A stretch of 52,938 bases of DNA from Paucilactobacillus kaifaensis (GTDB taxonomy: Bacteria > Bacillota > Bacilli > Lactobacillales > Lactobacillaceae). Positions 1-7,279 of this stretch are shown here, in pieces. The position numbers and the translations under genes are program-made. The notes beneath the pieces were generated by a model. It had not been told where the DNA came from and did not search any database. It was given only the letters and a program-made list of their open reading frames with translations. Numbering within the stretch: position 1 is the stretch's first letter; each line of letters starts with the position of its first letter. The stretch covers positions 1 to 52,938 of the forward strand of contig NZ_BJDM01000011.1 of NCBI RefSeq assembly GCF_005405145.1, written 5' to 3'.

Positions 1-75
1 AACACAGAAGTTAAGCTTCTGAGCGCCGATAGTAGTTGGGGGATCGCTCCCTGCGAGGGTAGGACGTTGCCATGC
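1..75 (+). rRNA. rrf: 5S ribosomal RNA, 3' part
   Basis: The window opens inside a 5S rRNA. The segment from the conserved GAAGTTAAGCTTC region through GGGTAGGACGTTGCC is the typical 3' two thirds of a firmicute 5S rRNA. The 5' part lies outside the window. A hairpin with a T tract follows, then a tRNA gene, as expected at the end of an rrn operon. Confidence 0.93.
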
Positions 76-83
76 GACTTTAA

Positions 84-117
84 AGTGTGAATCTACTGGT
101 TCACGCTTTTTTTGTGT
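84..117 (+). terminator. Intrinsic terminator of the rRNA operon
   Basis: Inverted repeat AGTGTGAA / TTCACGCT (one G-T pair) with an 8-nt loop, followed by seven Ts. It sits just after the 5S rRNA and before a separate promoter for the tRNA. Confidence 0.8.
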
Positions 118-207
118 TCTAATTTATTTGGCTAAAGGATTTGATTTTTATTAAAAAAGAGATGATAACCTGATTATGTCAATTGAAACAGTTTGGTTAT
201 TGCGAGA

Positions 208-236
208 TTGCTTTTAATAGGAGTTTTCGCTATACT
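208..236 (+). promoter_or_regulatory. Sigma-A promoter of the tRNA-Thr gene
   Basis: TTGCTT (208-213) and TATACT (231-236) are separated by 17 bp and lie 24 bp upstream of the tRNA. Confidence 0.6.
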
Positions 237-259
237 TTAGACTAGCTTTTTGTGTCTGT

Positions 260-332
260 GCCATCTTAGCTCAGCAGGTAGAGCGTTTCCATGGTAAGGA
301 AGAGGTCATCGGTTCAAATCCGATAGATGGCT
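260..332 (+). tRNA. tRNA-Thr (anticodon GGT)
   Basis: A full cloverleaf can be folded. The acceptor stem is GCCATCT (260-266) with AGATGGC (325-331) and discriminator T332. There is a D arm with GCTC/GAGC. The anticodon stem TTTCC/GGAAG encloses the loop ATGGTAA, giving anticodon GGT. The T arm is ATCGG-TTCAAAT-CCGAT. GGT reads the Thr codons ACC and ACT. CCA is not encoded. Confidence 0.92.
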
Positions 333-356
333 TAACTATTAAATGGTCCACATAAT

Positions 357-412
357 CGTAAGTTATTGTAGTTGCTAATGTTATTTAACAACCACAACAA
401 CTTACGTTTTTT
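357..412 (+). terminator. Terminator after tRNA-Thr
   Basis: A long imperfect inverted repeat, CGTAAGTTATTGTAGTTG against CAACCACAACAACTTACG, is followed by a T-rich tract (407-412). It separates the tRNA from the downstream transporter operon. Confidence 0.75.
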
Positions 413-426
413 GTTTAATCAATTAA

Positions 427-456
427 TTGGTATTCAATAAAAAAGACGGATATAAT
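427..456 (+). promoter_or_regulatory. Candidate promoter of the EgtU-like transporter
   Basis: TATAAT at 451-456 with a weak -35 TTGGTA at 427-432 (18-bp spacer), about 45 bp before the transporter start codon. Confidence 0.45.
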
Positions 457-501
457 CTATGCTAGTAGATTTATTTAAGAGGAAAGTTCAGGTCCGATAT
501 A

Positions 502-2025
502 ATGCAAACATTGATCCACACTCTCATACAACGTAGATCCGATTTAATTCAGGCACTGTGGCAGCATTTAGGAATTTCAGTAATTGCATTGCTAATTGCG
601 ATGGCAATTGCCATTCCATTAGCAATTTGGGTTGAAAAGCATACTCGGTTAGCAACCATCATGTTGCAAATTACCAGTATTTTACAAACAATTCCTTCAT
701 TAGCGTTATTGGGATTGTTAATCCCGTTTGTTGGGATTGGAACTGTTCCGGCCATTATTGCACTTGTTGTGTATGCATTGTTGCCAATTTTTCAAAATAC
801 ATACATTGGAATTCAAGAAATTGACCCATCAATTGAGGAAGCTGCGGATGCTTTTGGCATGTCACGAATGCGTAAATTATTGAAGGTTGAATTGCCAATT
901 GCAATGCCCGTCATTATTTCGGGTGTTAGAACCGCATTAGTGATGATTATTGGAACAGCAACTTTAGCTGCCTTAATTGGTGCTGGCGGACTAGGAACAT
1001 TTATTTTGTTAGGAATTGATCGAAATAATACCTCATTGGTTCTAATTGGGGCCATTGCTTCCGCAATTCTGGCAATTGGACTAAGCTATTTAATTCACGT
1101 GTTGCAAAAAGTAAAAGTCAGATATTCGCTAATCACATTAGCAGTTGTCTTACTAGGATTCATTGGTTACGGCACGTACAAAGTAGTTGATCAGCCTGCC
1201 GATCAAATTGTAATTGCCGGTAAACTAGGTTCTGAACCAGATATTTTAATTAATATGTACAAGGAATTAATTGAACAAGACGATAAAAATGTAAAAGTAA
1301 CCCTTAAACCAGATTTTGGTAAAACCAGTTTTCTATTTAGTGCGTTACGTAATAATCAAATTGATATTTATCCGGAGTTTACAGGAACCGTACTGGAGAG
1401 TCTAGTTAAAACTAAAAATGGTGAGACTAGCGGATTAACTAGTCAGCAAACTTATCAGTTAGCAAAAGAGAAGTTGGCCAGTCAGGATCACTTAAAATAT
1501 TTGAAACCAATGAAATATAATAATACTTATGCGCTTGCAGTGACAAAGAGTTTTGCAAAGCAATATAACGTGCATAAAATTAGTGATTTGAGAGCAATCC
1601 AAAGTCAAATTAAGGCAGGAATGACGCTAGAATTCATCGATCGTTCTGACGGGCTTAAAGGACTTAAAAAGTTATATGACTTAACATTTACGCCCCAATC
1701 GATGAGTCCTGATTTACGTTATGGTGCATTGCATGATGGTAAGGTCAACTTAGTTGATGCGTACTCGACTGATAGTCAATTACGACAGTACAATCTGGTG
1801 ACGCTAACCGACGACAAGAATTTATTTCCTGCCTATCAAGGGGCACCTTTGATGAGTGAAAAGTTAGCGAAGAAACACCCAGAAATTGTAACAACACTTA
1901 ATAAGTTGAGTAATAAGATTAGCGAAAAAGAGATGCAAGAAATGAACTATCAAGTTAATGTGTTGAAACAATCGCCTAAAAAAGTTGCACATAACTACTT
2001 AGTTCAACATCATTTATTAAAGTAG
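502..2025 (+). CDS. egtUBC: ABC transporter permease / substrate-binding fusion, EgtUBC (OpuCB-OpuCC) type
   Basis: This 507-residue protein fuses a membrane permease to an extracellular binding domain. Residues 1 to about 200 carry the transmembrane helices and the EAA loop that docks the ATPase (E112-E113-A-A-D-A-F-G, about 112-119). A last helix (about 210-226) tethers an OpuAC/ProX-like binding domain (about 234-507). Fusions of this layout import small quaternary ammonium compounds. Features of the binding domain, such as AGKLGSEPDIL, YPEFTGT and FPAYQGAPLM, resemble from memory the streptococcal ergothioneine transporter EgtUBC more than glycine-betaine OpuA. Ligand identity is therefore an inference; choline, carnitine or betaine are alternatives. 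The ATPase gene follows 12 bp downstream. Confidence 0.8.
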   Translation: MQTLIHTLIQRRSDLIQALWQHLGISVIALLIAMAIAIPLAIWVEKHTRLATIMLQITSILQTIPSLALLGLLIPFVGIGTVPAIIALVVYALLPIFQNTYIGIQEIDPSIEEAADAFGMSRMRKLLKVELPIAMPVIISGVRTALVMIIGTATLAALIGAGGLGTFILLGIDRNNTSLVLIGAIASAILAIGLSYLIHVLQKVKVRYSLITLAVVLLGFIGYGTYKVVDQPADQIVIAGKLGSEPDILINMYKELIEQDDKNVKVTLKPDFGKTSFLFSALRNNQIDIYPEFTGTVLESLVKTKNGETSGLTSQQTYQLAKEKLASQDHLKYLKPMKYNNTYALAVTKSFAKQYNVHKISDLRAIQSQIKAGMTLEFIDRSDGLKGLKKLYDLTFTPQSMSPDLRYGALHDGKVNLVDAYSTDSQLRQYNLVTLTDDKNLFPAYQGAPLMSEKLAKKHPEIVTTLNKLSNKISEKEMQEMNYQVNVLKQSPKKVAHNYLVQHHLLK

Positions 2026-2037
2026 GGAGGTGAAGAA

Positions 2038-3006
2038 ATGACTGAATCATTACTTAGGTTTGACCATGTGGGAAAATCATTTGATGGTAAACAAGTAATT
2101 AACGATTTTAATCTAGAGGTCCACCAAGGAGAACTTTTAGTGTTGGTTGGTGCTTCTGGATCTGGTAAGACGACAACACTCAAAATGGTCAATCAATTGG
2201 AGCAACCAACTGATGGCGATATTTATTACCATGGCAAACAAATCAAGGATTACAATGTGCAAGAATTACGCTGGAATATTGGCTATGTGCTGCAACAAAT
2301 CGCTCTTTTTCCAACCATGACGGTTGCACAAAATATTCGTATAATTCCAGAAATGAAGAAAATGAAAAAAGAGAAAATTGACACCATTGTGCCGAAACTA
2401 CTTCAAAGTGTAGATCTGGATCCTAGTAAATATGCACAACGTTTTCCTAGAGAATTGTCTGGTGGAGAGCAGCAGCGTGTTGGTATTTTACGAGCATTAG
2501 CTTATAGCCCAGATGTAGTTTTAATGGATGAACCCTTTAGTGCCTTAGATCCAATTTCACGAACTGCCTTGCAAGATTTGGTGTTACAACTTCATGCAAA
2601 GTTAAAAAACACAATTTTATTTGTGACACATGATATGGATGAAGCTCTTAAAGTTGGCGATCGGATTGCAATTATGAGTAAGGGGAAGCTGATCCAAGTG
2701 GATACGCCAGAACAGATTGCACAACATCCAGTTAATGATTTTGTGGCCAGTTTCTTTGCTTCTGCTCGGGCAAAAAATATTTATGATATTTACCTTGGCC
2801 GGATTGGAATGGATGGTTACTATCGCGATCAAGTGGATACAACTGATATTGGGACGTTGGACGAAGAGGCGACTGTACGTGATGGTCTCCATGAGTTAAG
2901 TAAACATGGTGCAATTTCGATCAGCAGTCATAGTAATGGCCAGCACAAGGGTTATTTGGACCGAACTGCTATTATTCGCTATTTAAGCGAACATGAACGT
3001 GCTTAA
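2038..3006 (+). CDS. egtUA: ABC transporter ATP-binding protein, EgtUA/OpuCA type
   Basis: This 322-residue cytoplasmic ATPase is the partner of the preceding permease fusion. Walker A is GASGSGKT (38-45), the signature is LSGGE (140-144) and Walker B is VVLMDEPF (160-167). About 80 residues after the ATPase core match the position of the CBS regulatory region of OpuCA/ProV, but only a degenerate single unit is visible, so ionic-strength sensing may be lost. The start is set by the strong AGGGAGGTGA site 6 bp upstream of ATG2038. The gene is co-transcribed with the fusion gene and perhaps with the reductase 70 bp downstream. Confidence 0.85.
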   Translation: MTESLLRFDHVGKSFDGKQVINDFNLEVHQGELLVLVGASGSGKTTTLKMVNQLEQPTDGDIYYHGKQIKDYNVQELRWNIGYVLQQIALFPTMTVAQNIRIIPEMKKMKKEKIDTIVPKLLQSVDLDPSKYAQRFPRELSGGEQQRVGILRALAYSPDVVLMDEPFSALDPISRTALQDLVLQLHAKLKNTILFVTHDMDEALKVGDRIAIMSKGKLIQVDTPEQIAQHPVNDFVASFFASARAKNIYDIYLGRIGMDGYYRDQVDTTDIGTLDEEATVRDGLHELSKHGAISISSHSNGQHKGYLDRTAIIRYLSEHERA

Positions 3007-3076
3007 TCGAAATAATATTTATAATAATTAGTTTATGCTATTGTGGTGTTAACTAGAAAAAACGGAGGGAAAAAGA

Positions 3077-4417
3077 ATGGCTGATTATGATGTGATTGTG
3101 GTTGGGGCAGGGCCTGGTGGCATTGCTGCTGCGTATGGTTTACTTGCCAAGGGCGCCAAAGTAGCGATTGTGGAGGAAAATCTATGGGGCGGAACCTGTC
3201 CTAATCGTGGCTGTGATCCGAAGAAGATTTTATATTCCAGTGTAGAAGCTATTGAAAACAGTCAGTTTCTACAAAATCGTGGCTTAACTGGTGAACCGAA
3301 AGTTGATTGGCCTGCTTTAATGGCGCACAAACGAGAGTACACTAGCAAAATTCCGACTGGGACGAAGCAGGGGTTAGATAGTGCCAAAATCGATACATTT
3401 TACGGTCATGCAGAATTTTTGGATGACAATCAACTGCAAGTTGGTGACCAAGTGGTGACAGCTACTGATTACATTATTGCAACTGGCCAGCGCCCAGCAA
3501 TATTACCGATTGAAGGTAAAGAGTATTTTCAAACTAGTACTGATTTCTTAGATTTGGATGAACTTCCTAAATCAGTGACATTTATCGGTGCCGGGTATGT
3601 GGCATTTGAATTGGCGACGATTACGAACGCTGCTGGAAGCGATGTGCATATTATCCATCACAATGATTGGCCCCTGAAGGAATTTGATCAGTCGCTCGTA
3701 CAAGAATTGGTAACCCAAATGAAGGCAAAAGGAATCAAGTTTGATTTTAATATTGATATCCAGTCCATTCAAAAGAATGGTAACCAATATATTGTTGAGG
3801 ATGACAAAGATTTTAGCTTACAAACGGATGCTGTTTTTAGTACAGCAGGTCGTATTCCTAACATTGACAGTTTAGGACTTGAGAATGTTGGTGTTGGCAC
3901 GCTCAAAAAAGGAATTCAAGTCAATCATAGATTGCGCACTGATAATGCCCACATTTATGCTTTGGGTGATGTTGTTGCACGGGTTGGTAATGAGCCTAAG
4001 TTGACGCCGGTAGCATCATTTGAAGGTCGTTATTTGGCTAATTTGTTAACTAGTGAGAGTAATCGCCCAATTGAGTATCCTACTATTCCATCTGTAGTTT
4101 ACGCTACACCTAAGATTGCACGGATAGGTGTTTCTCCAACAATTGGTAAAGGAGACCCGGATGATTATATCGTTAAGGATCTTGATTTAACAAATTGGTT
4201 TAGTTACTTTAGAGTTGGTGAAAAAATAGCTAAAACAAGAGTTGTGTTGGATAAGCAAACCCATACGATTGTTGGTGCCCAAGCGTTAAGTTCAACTGCG
4301 GACGAGTTAATTAATTATTTAACCACAGTTATTAATAAACAAGAGACGCTGGAGGAAGTAAAAAAAGAAATCTTTGCTTACCCAACGATTGCTAGTGATT
4401 TACCGTATCTATTTTAA
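3077..4417 (+). CDS. FAD/NAD(P)-dependent disulfide oxidoreductase, glutathione-reductase-like
   Basis: This 446-residue flavoprotein belongs to the pyridine nucleotide-disulfide oxidoreductase family. It has an N-terminal FAD site GAGPGG (10-15) and the redox-active pair C41/C46 in GGTCPNRGCDPKK. An NAD(P) Rossmann motif GAGYVAFE lies near residue 170 and a second FAD motif, YALGDV, near 295. These point to a low-molecular-weight disulfide or related substrate. At the C-terminus the usual catalytic H-P-T..E of glutathione reductase reads Y435-P-T-I-A-S-D441, so the acid/base His is replaced by Tyr. Glutathione is the default substrate guess; the neighbouring EgtU-like importer suggests a link to an imported thiol or thione. 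The start has a GGAGGG ribosome site. Confidence 0.8.
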   Translation: MADYDVIVVGAGPGGIAAAYGLLAKGAKVAIVEENLWGGTCPNRGCDPKKILYSSVEAIENSQFLQNRGLTGEPKVDWPALMAHKREYTSKIPTGTKQGLDSAKIDTFYGHAEFLDDNQLQVGDQVVTATDYIIATGQRPAILPIEGKEYFQTSTDFLDLDELPKSVTFIGAGYVAFELATITNAAGSDVHIIHHNDWPLKEFDQSLVQELVTQMKAKGIKFDFNIDIQSIQKNGNQYIVEDDKDFSLQTDAVFSTAGRIPNIDSLGLENVGVGTLKKGIQVNHRLRTDNAHIYALGDVVARVGNEPKLTPVASFEGRYLANLLTSESNRPIEYPTIPSVVYATPKIARIGVSPTIGKGDPDDYIVKDLDLTNWFSYFRVGEKIAKTRVVLDKQTHTIVGAQALSSTADELINYLTTVINKQETLEEVKKEIFAYPTIASDLPYLF

Positions 4418-4433
4418 GCGGTTAAGAATGCGA

Positions 4434-4478
4434 AAAAGGTAGTACAATTTGAAACTTGAATTGTACTACCTTTTTTTA
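4434..4478 (+). terminator. Intrinsic terminator after the reductase
   Basis: A 16-bp near-perfect stem (AAAGGTAGTACAATT / AATTGTACTACCTTT) with an 8-9-nt loop runs into seven Ts. Confidence 0.9.
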
Positions 4479-4576
4479 ATTTTAAGTTTAAAAATTGCAT
4501 AAACCACGAATTAACTGCTCAATTATATTAAAAAACAGTTAGAAAAACCAGTTGAATTTTAAAATATTTCCACAAA

Positions 4577-4606
4577 ATGACATTTATAGAGTGATATGTG
4601 TATAAT
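4577..4606 (+). promoter_or_regulatory. Candidate promoter in the AT-rich gap before the surface block
   Basis: ATGACA (4577-4582) and a perfect TATAAT (4601-4606) are 18 bp apart. The 4479-4837 stretch is very AT-rich and otherwise holds no convincing gene. This is the best candidate start for the 4838-6836 transcript, with a leader of about 230 nt. Confidence 0.4.
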
Positions 4607-4837
4607 GATAAATCCGATTTCTTTGGACTATTTTATCTCTTGAACATCATTAACTAAGTTGAACAAGAGGTGATAAGTATTTTAGTGAAAAAGAAGTTAT
4701 AAAAAATGTACTTCATAAAAATTACATCAGTTCATAACACTATCTTCAATAGCTGAAAATTGAAGTTTTTAGTTTTTTGGAATAGCATTAAGTAATGCAA
4801 ACTATAACTTTTTTAATTAATATTTTTTTGAAAGGAG

Positions 4838-5017
4838 GTGATTGTCGCAGTAACGAAATTACCAACTCTAGGATCGCACGTTACTTTGTCATTTTTTTGG
4901 ATCGGTATGTATCATGTTTTGAGTTCGTTAGTTTTATTTTTCGCACTGTTAACATTGTATAATATCGTGAGATTCTCATATTCAAGAATTAAAAAAGAAA
5001 ATGGAGACTGGACATGA
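4838..5017 (+). CDS. Small single-span membrane protein, translationally coupled to the glycosyltransferase (hypothetical)
   Basis: An open frame of 59 codons follows a perfect AAAGGAGG ribosome site (4831-4838) and ends in ATGA, overlapping the glycosyltransferase start. The product has one hydrophobic helix (about residues 18-45, including VLSSLVLFFALLTLYNIV) and a basic tail SRIKKENGDWT. The initiation codon is unclear. GTG4838 overlaps the ribosome site itself; ATT4841 is the next possibility, so the real product may be 58-59 residues. The overlap and hydrophobicity argue for a real small protein assisting the membrane glycosyltransferase. I do not recognise its family. Confidence 0.5.
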   Translation: MIVAVTKLPTLGSHVTLSFFWIGMYHVLSSLVLFFALLTLYNIVRFSYSRIKKENGDWT

Positions 5018-6072
5018 AAACTATAGCCATAGTGCCCGCACACAACGAATCTGAACAAATTAAAGAAACTGTAACAGAATTGAAAAAACAAAATATTGAT
5101 GAAGTTATAGTTGCATGTGATAATTGTACAGATGACACTGAATTTGAGGCAAACAGTGCAGGTGCGAAAGCCTTCTTAACTATTGAAAATAGCAGTAGAA
5201 AGGCAGGGGCACTAAATCAGGCTTTGAATAGATTTGTTGATTTAAAAGAAGATCCAGATTTACTAGTACTAATTTGTGATGCAGACACAATTATTAATGA
5301 GGGCTGGGTTGAAAATGCCAGTAGACTTTTAAAAAGAAATAATATAGACGCTGTAGGATCAATTTTCAAAGCTATTGATAGTAATGGTTTTTTAAAGTAC
5401 TGCCAAAAATTAGAATGGGAGCGCTACTCTCGGGAAGTTCAAATTAAGAAAAAAGTTTTTGTATTAACTGGAACCGCAAGTTTAATCAAGGGTACTGCTC
5501 TTCAGAAAGTTTATGATAAATTTGGACACTACTATGATGAAAATTCAATTACTGAGGATTTTACCATGACACTTGATTTAAAAGAAGTTGGTTGTAGGCT
5601 AATTTCTCCAGCTAGCTGTGTGGCTAACACGGAAACTATGCCAACTGCGAAATTACTCTTTCTTCAAAGAAGACGCTGGTATTTAGGGGCGTTACAACAA
5701 ATGAAAAATAGAAAATGGACGTTGACACTAATTCCATATCTTTTTCAACAATTAATGTTAAACGTTTCAGTTTTTTCATTTATGCTTCTTTTATTTTTTT
5801 CGTTTTATTTGTTAGCGAGTGGTAATTTTGCCATTAGTCCATTCTGGTCATTAATAGGATTAATATTTGCGGCAGAGAGAACCATCACTGTGTGGGAAAG
5901 TGGTTGGAAAGCACGAATTTTTGCTGCGAGCGTAGTTCCTGAGTTGGTGTATGCCTTTCTATTACAAGTTTCTTATATCGGGGCCTGGATTCAAATGGCT
6001 TTGGGCTCAACTGGGACTTGGAATCATATTGAAAAGCCAATTTCATCAAAATCAGAACATTTCATCAAATAA
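5014..6072 (+). CDS. Membrane glycosyltransferase, GT2 family, processive type
   Basis: This 352-residue enzyme has the GT-A fold motifs of cellulose/hyaluronan-synthase-like GT2 enzymes. They are the N-terminal nucleotide-sugar region (VPAHNE, 7-12), DAD (89-91) for metal-UDP binding, TED (180-182) with the putative catalytic base, and Q-R-R-R-W (218-222), the QxxRW signature of processive enzymes. Three to four C-terminal membrane helices (about 240-340) would let it extend a glycan across or at the membrane. The sugar cannot be told from the sequence. It lies between the small membrane ORF (4-bp overlap) and a sortase, so an exopolysaccharide or glycan linked to surface proteins is plausible. 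Confidence 0.8.
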   Translation: MKTIAIVPAHNESEQIKETVTELKKQNIDEVIVACDNCTDDTEFEANSAGAKAFLTIENSSRKAGALNQALNRFVDLKEDPDLLVLICDADTIINEGWVENASRLLKRNNIDAVGSIFKAIDSNGFLKYCQKLEWERYSREVQIKKKVFVLTGTASLIKGTALQKVYDKFGHYYDENSITEDFTMTLDLKEVGCRLISPASCVANTETMPTAKLLFLQRRRWYLGALQQMKNRKWTLTLIPYLFQQLMLNVSVFSFMLLLFFSFYLLASGNFAISPFWSLIGLIFAAERTITVWESGWKARIFAASVVPELVYAFLLQVSYIGAWIQMALGSTGTWNHIEKPISSKSEHFIK

Positions 6073-6176
6073 ATTTACTGTAACGATCTTTTGTGAATTG
6101 ATTGATAAAAAATAAAATATTTTCAAAGCGTGCTAAGGTGCTTAGTATCATAATTTGTCATTTGTGGGAGAAACAA

Positions 6177-6836
6177 ATGAAAAGAAAATCTATAAAAATT
6201 GTACTGCTTAGTTTATTTTTTATCGTTATTTTAACAGTCTGGATTAGTATAACTTTTACTGGCTCAGTAATGAAGTATTCATCAAGGCAACGTATACAAA
6301 ATGATATTAATTCGGTGACTGTTAAAGCAGATAAAAAAAGAATTGAGCAGGCTGATTTTAATTACGATAATACAAAAGCGTTGTCATCTTCATTATCTTC
6401 ATACGAAGCTGCTAAAAGCCTAATGGATGATAAAACTTCTGGTGGTTATTTAGCTGCTGGTACAATTAAAATTCCAAATATTGGGGTGAATTTACCAATT
6501 GGGCTGGGGCTAAGTAAAAATGTTTTATTAGTAGGGGCTGGAACGATGAAGCGTGAACAAAAAATGGGTGAGGGAAACTATGTTCTGGCTGGACATCATA
6601 TGAATGATCAGGATGTATTATTTAGCCCGTTAATGCGCATTAAAAAAGGAAATATAATCTATTTGTCTGATACCCAGCAAAAATACCAATATCGAGTTAC
6701 CAACATTATTCACGTTGATGAACAACAATTGAGTGTCATTGATGACGTACCAGGGGAGAGAATGATTACATTGATAACTTGTGATCGTGCTCATGGGAAA
6801 GATTCACGTCTAGTTGTACAAGGAAAGCTGATATAA
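6177..6836 (+). CDS. Class A sortase (paralog 1)
   Basis: This 219-residue membrane-anchored transpeptidase has an N-terminal signal anchor (about 8-30) followed by the sortase beta-barrel. The catalytic triad is visible: H140 (in LAGHHM), C202 (in TLITCD) and R211 (in DSRLVVQG). Such enzymes cleave LPXTG signals between T and G and attach the protein to peptidoglycan. I start it at ATG6177, which has GGGAG 6 bp upstream; an in-frame codon at 6102 would add 25 residues without a good ribosome site. It is closely similar to the class A sortase at 12516-13199. Together they flank the pilin genes. Confidence 0.88.
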   Translation: MKRKSIKIVLLSLFFIVILTVWISITFTGSVMKYSSRQRIQNDINSVTVKADKKRIEQADFNYDNTKALSSSLSSYEAAKSLMDDKTSGGYLAAGTIKIPNIGVNLPIGLGLSKNVLLVGAGTMKREQKMGEGNYVLAGHHMNDQDVLFSPLMRIKKGNIIYLSDTQQKYQYRVTNIIHVDEQQLSVIDDVPGERMITLITCDRAHGKDSRLVVQGKLI

Positions 6837-6860
6837 GCAACTATTTGTGCTGTTTGAGAG

Positions 6861-6892
6861 TGGTTTGAGTTAAATACTCAAACCATTTTTTA
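6861..6892 (+). terminator. Intrinsic terminator after sortase paralog 1
   Basis: Perfect 10-bp stem TGGTTTGAGT / ACTCAAACCA with a 5-nt loop and a T tract. Confidence 0.88.
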
Positions 6893-7279
6893 ATTAAAAT
6901 TTGCCAATATCTTGATTAGTAAATAAAAAATGACTCTGCAAAAACATTAAATAATTCTATCAGAAAGTCAAAAGATTATTAATAATAAATAAATCACAAA
7001 TAATATGATAATCAACGCTTTTAAGATATGAGTATTTTAATTATTTAATTGTAATAAATTGACATTAAATGCCTTTAGCAACTAAAGCAATAATTAAGTA
7101 TACATAATTAAAATAATTGTCATGATAAAAGGCTTAATTCATATAAAATTCATAAATTAATTACAATTTGATCTAGTGTGCAAAATTGCAAAACCATTCA
7201 CATACCTTTACGATTAATAATATAAACGATAAGTATTTTATTAACTAAGGCTACAGAAACTGAATGGAGGTCAAATTGA
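6893..7279. other. AT-rich intergenic region before the pilin operon
   Basis: About 390 bp of very AT-rich DNA without a credible gene. It must hold the pilin operon promoter. Candidates are TTTACG (7207-7212) with a TAAGTA-like -10 about 17 bp later; I would not assign it firmly. GGAGG at 7265-7269 serves the pilin start. Confidence 0.5.

Noticed and set aside
84-117. rRNA terminator AGTGTGAA/TTCACGCT as another member of the hairpin superfamily
   Set aside because: It shares only the short AGTGTGAA string, is about 30 nt long and has a simple terminator form.
4680-4710. Tiny frame after GAGGTGATAAG in the AT-rich gap
   Set aside because: It stops after a few codons and nothing supports translation.
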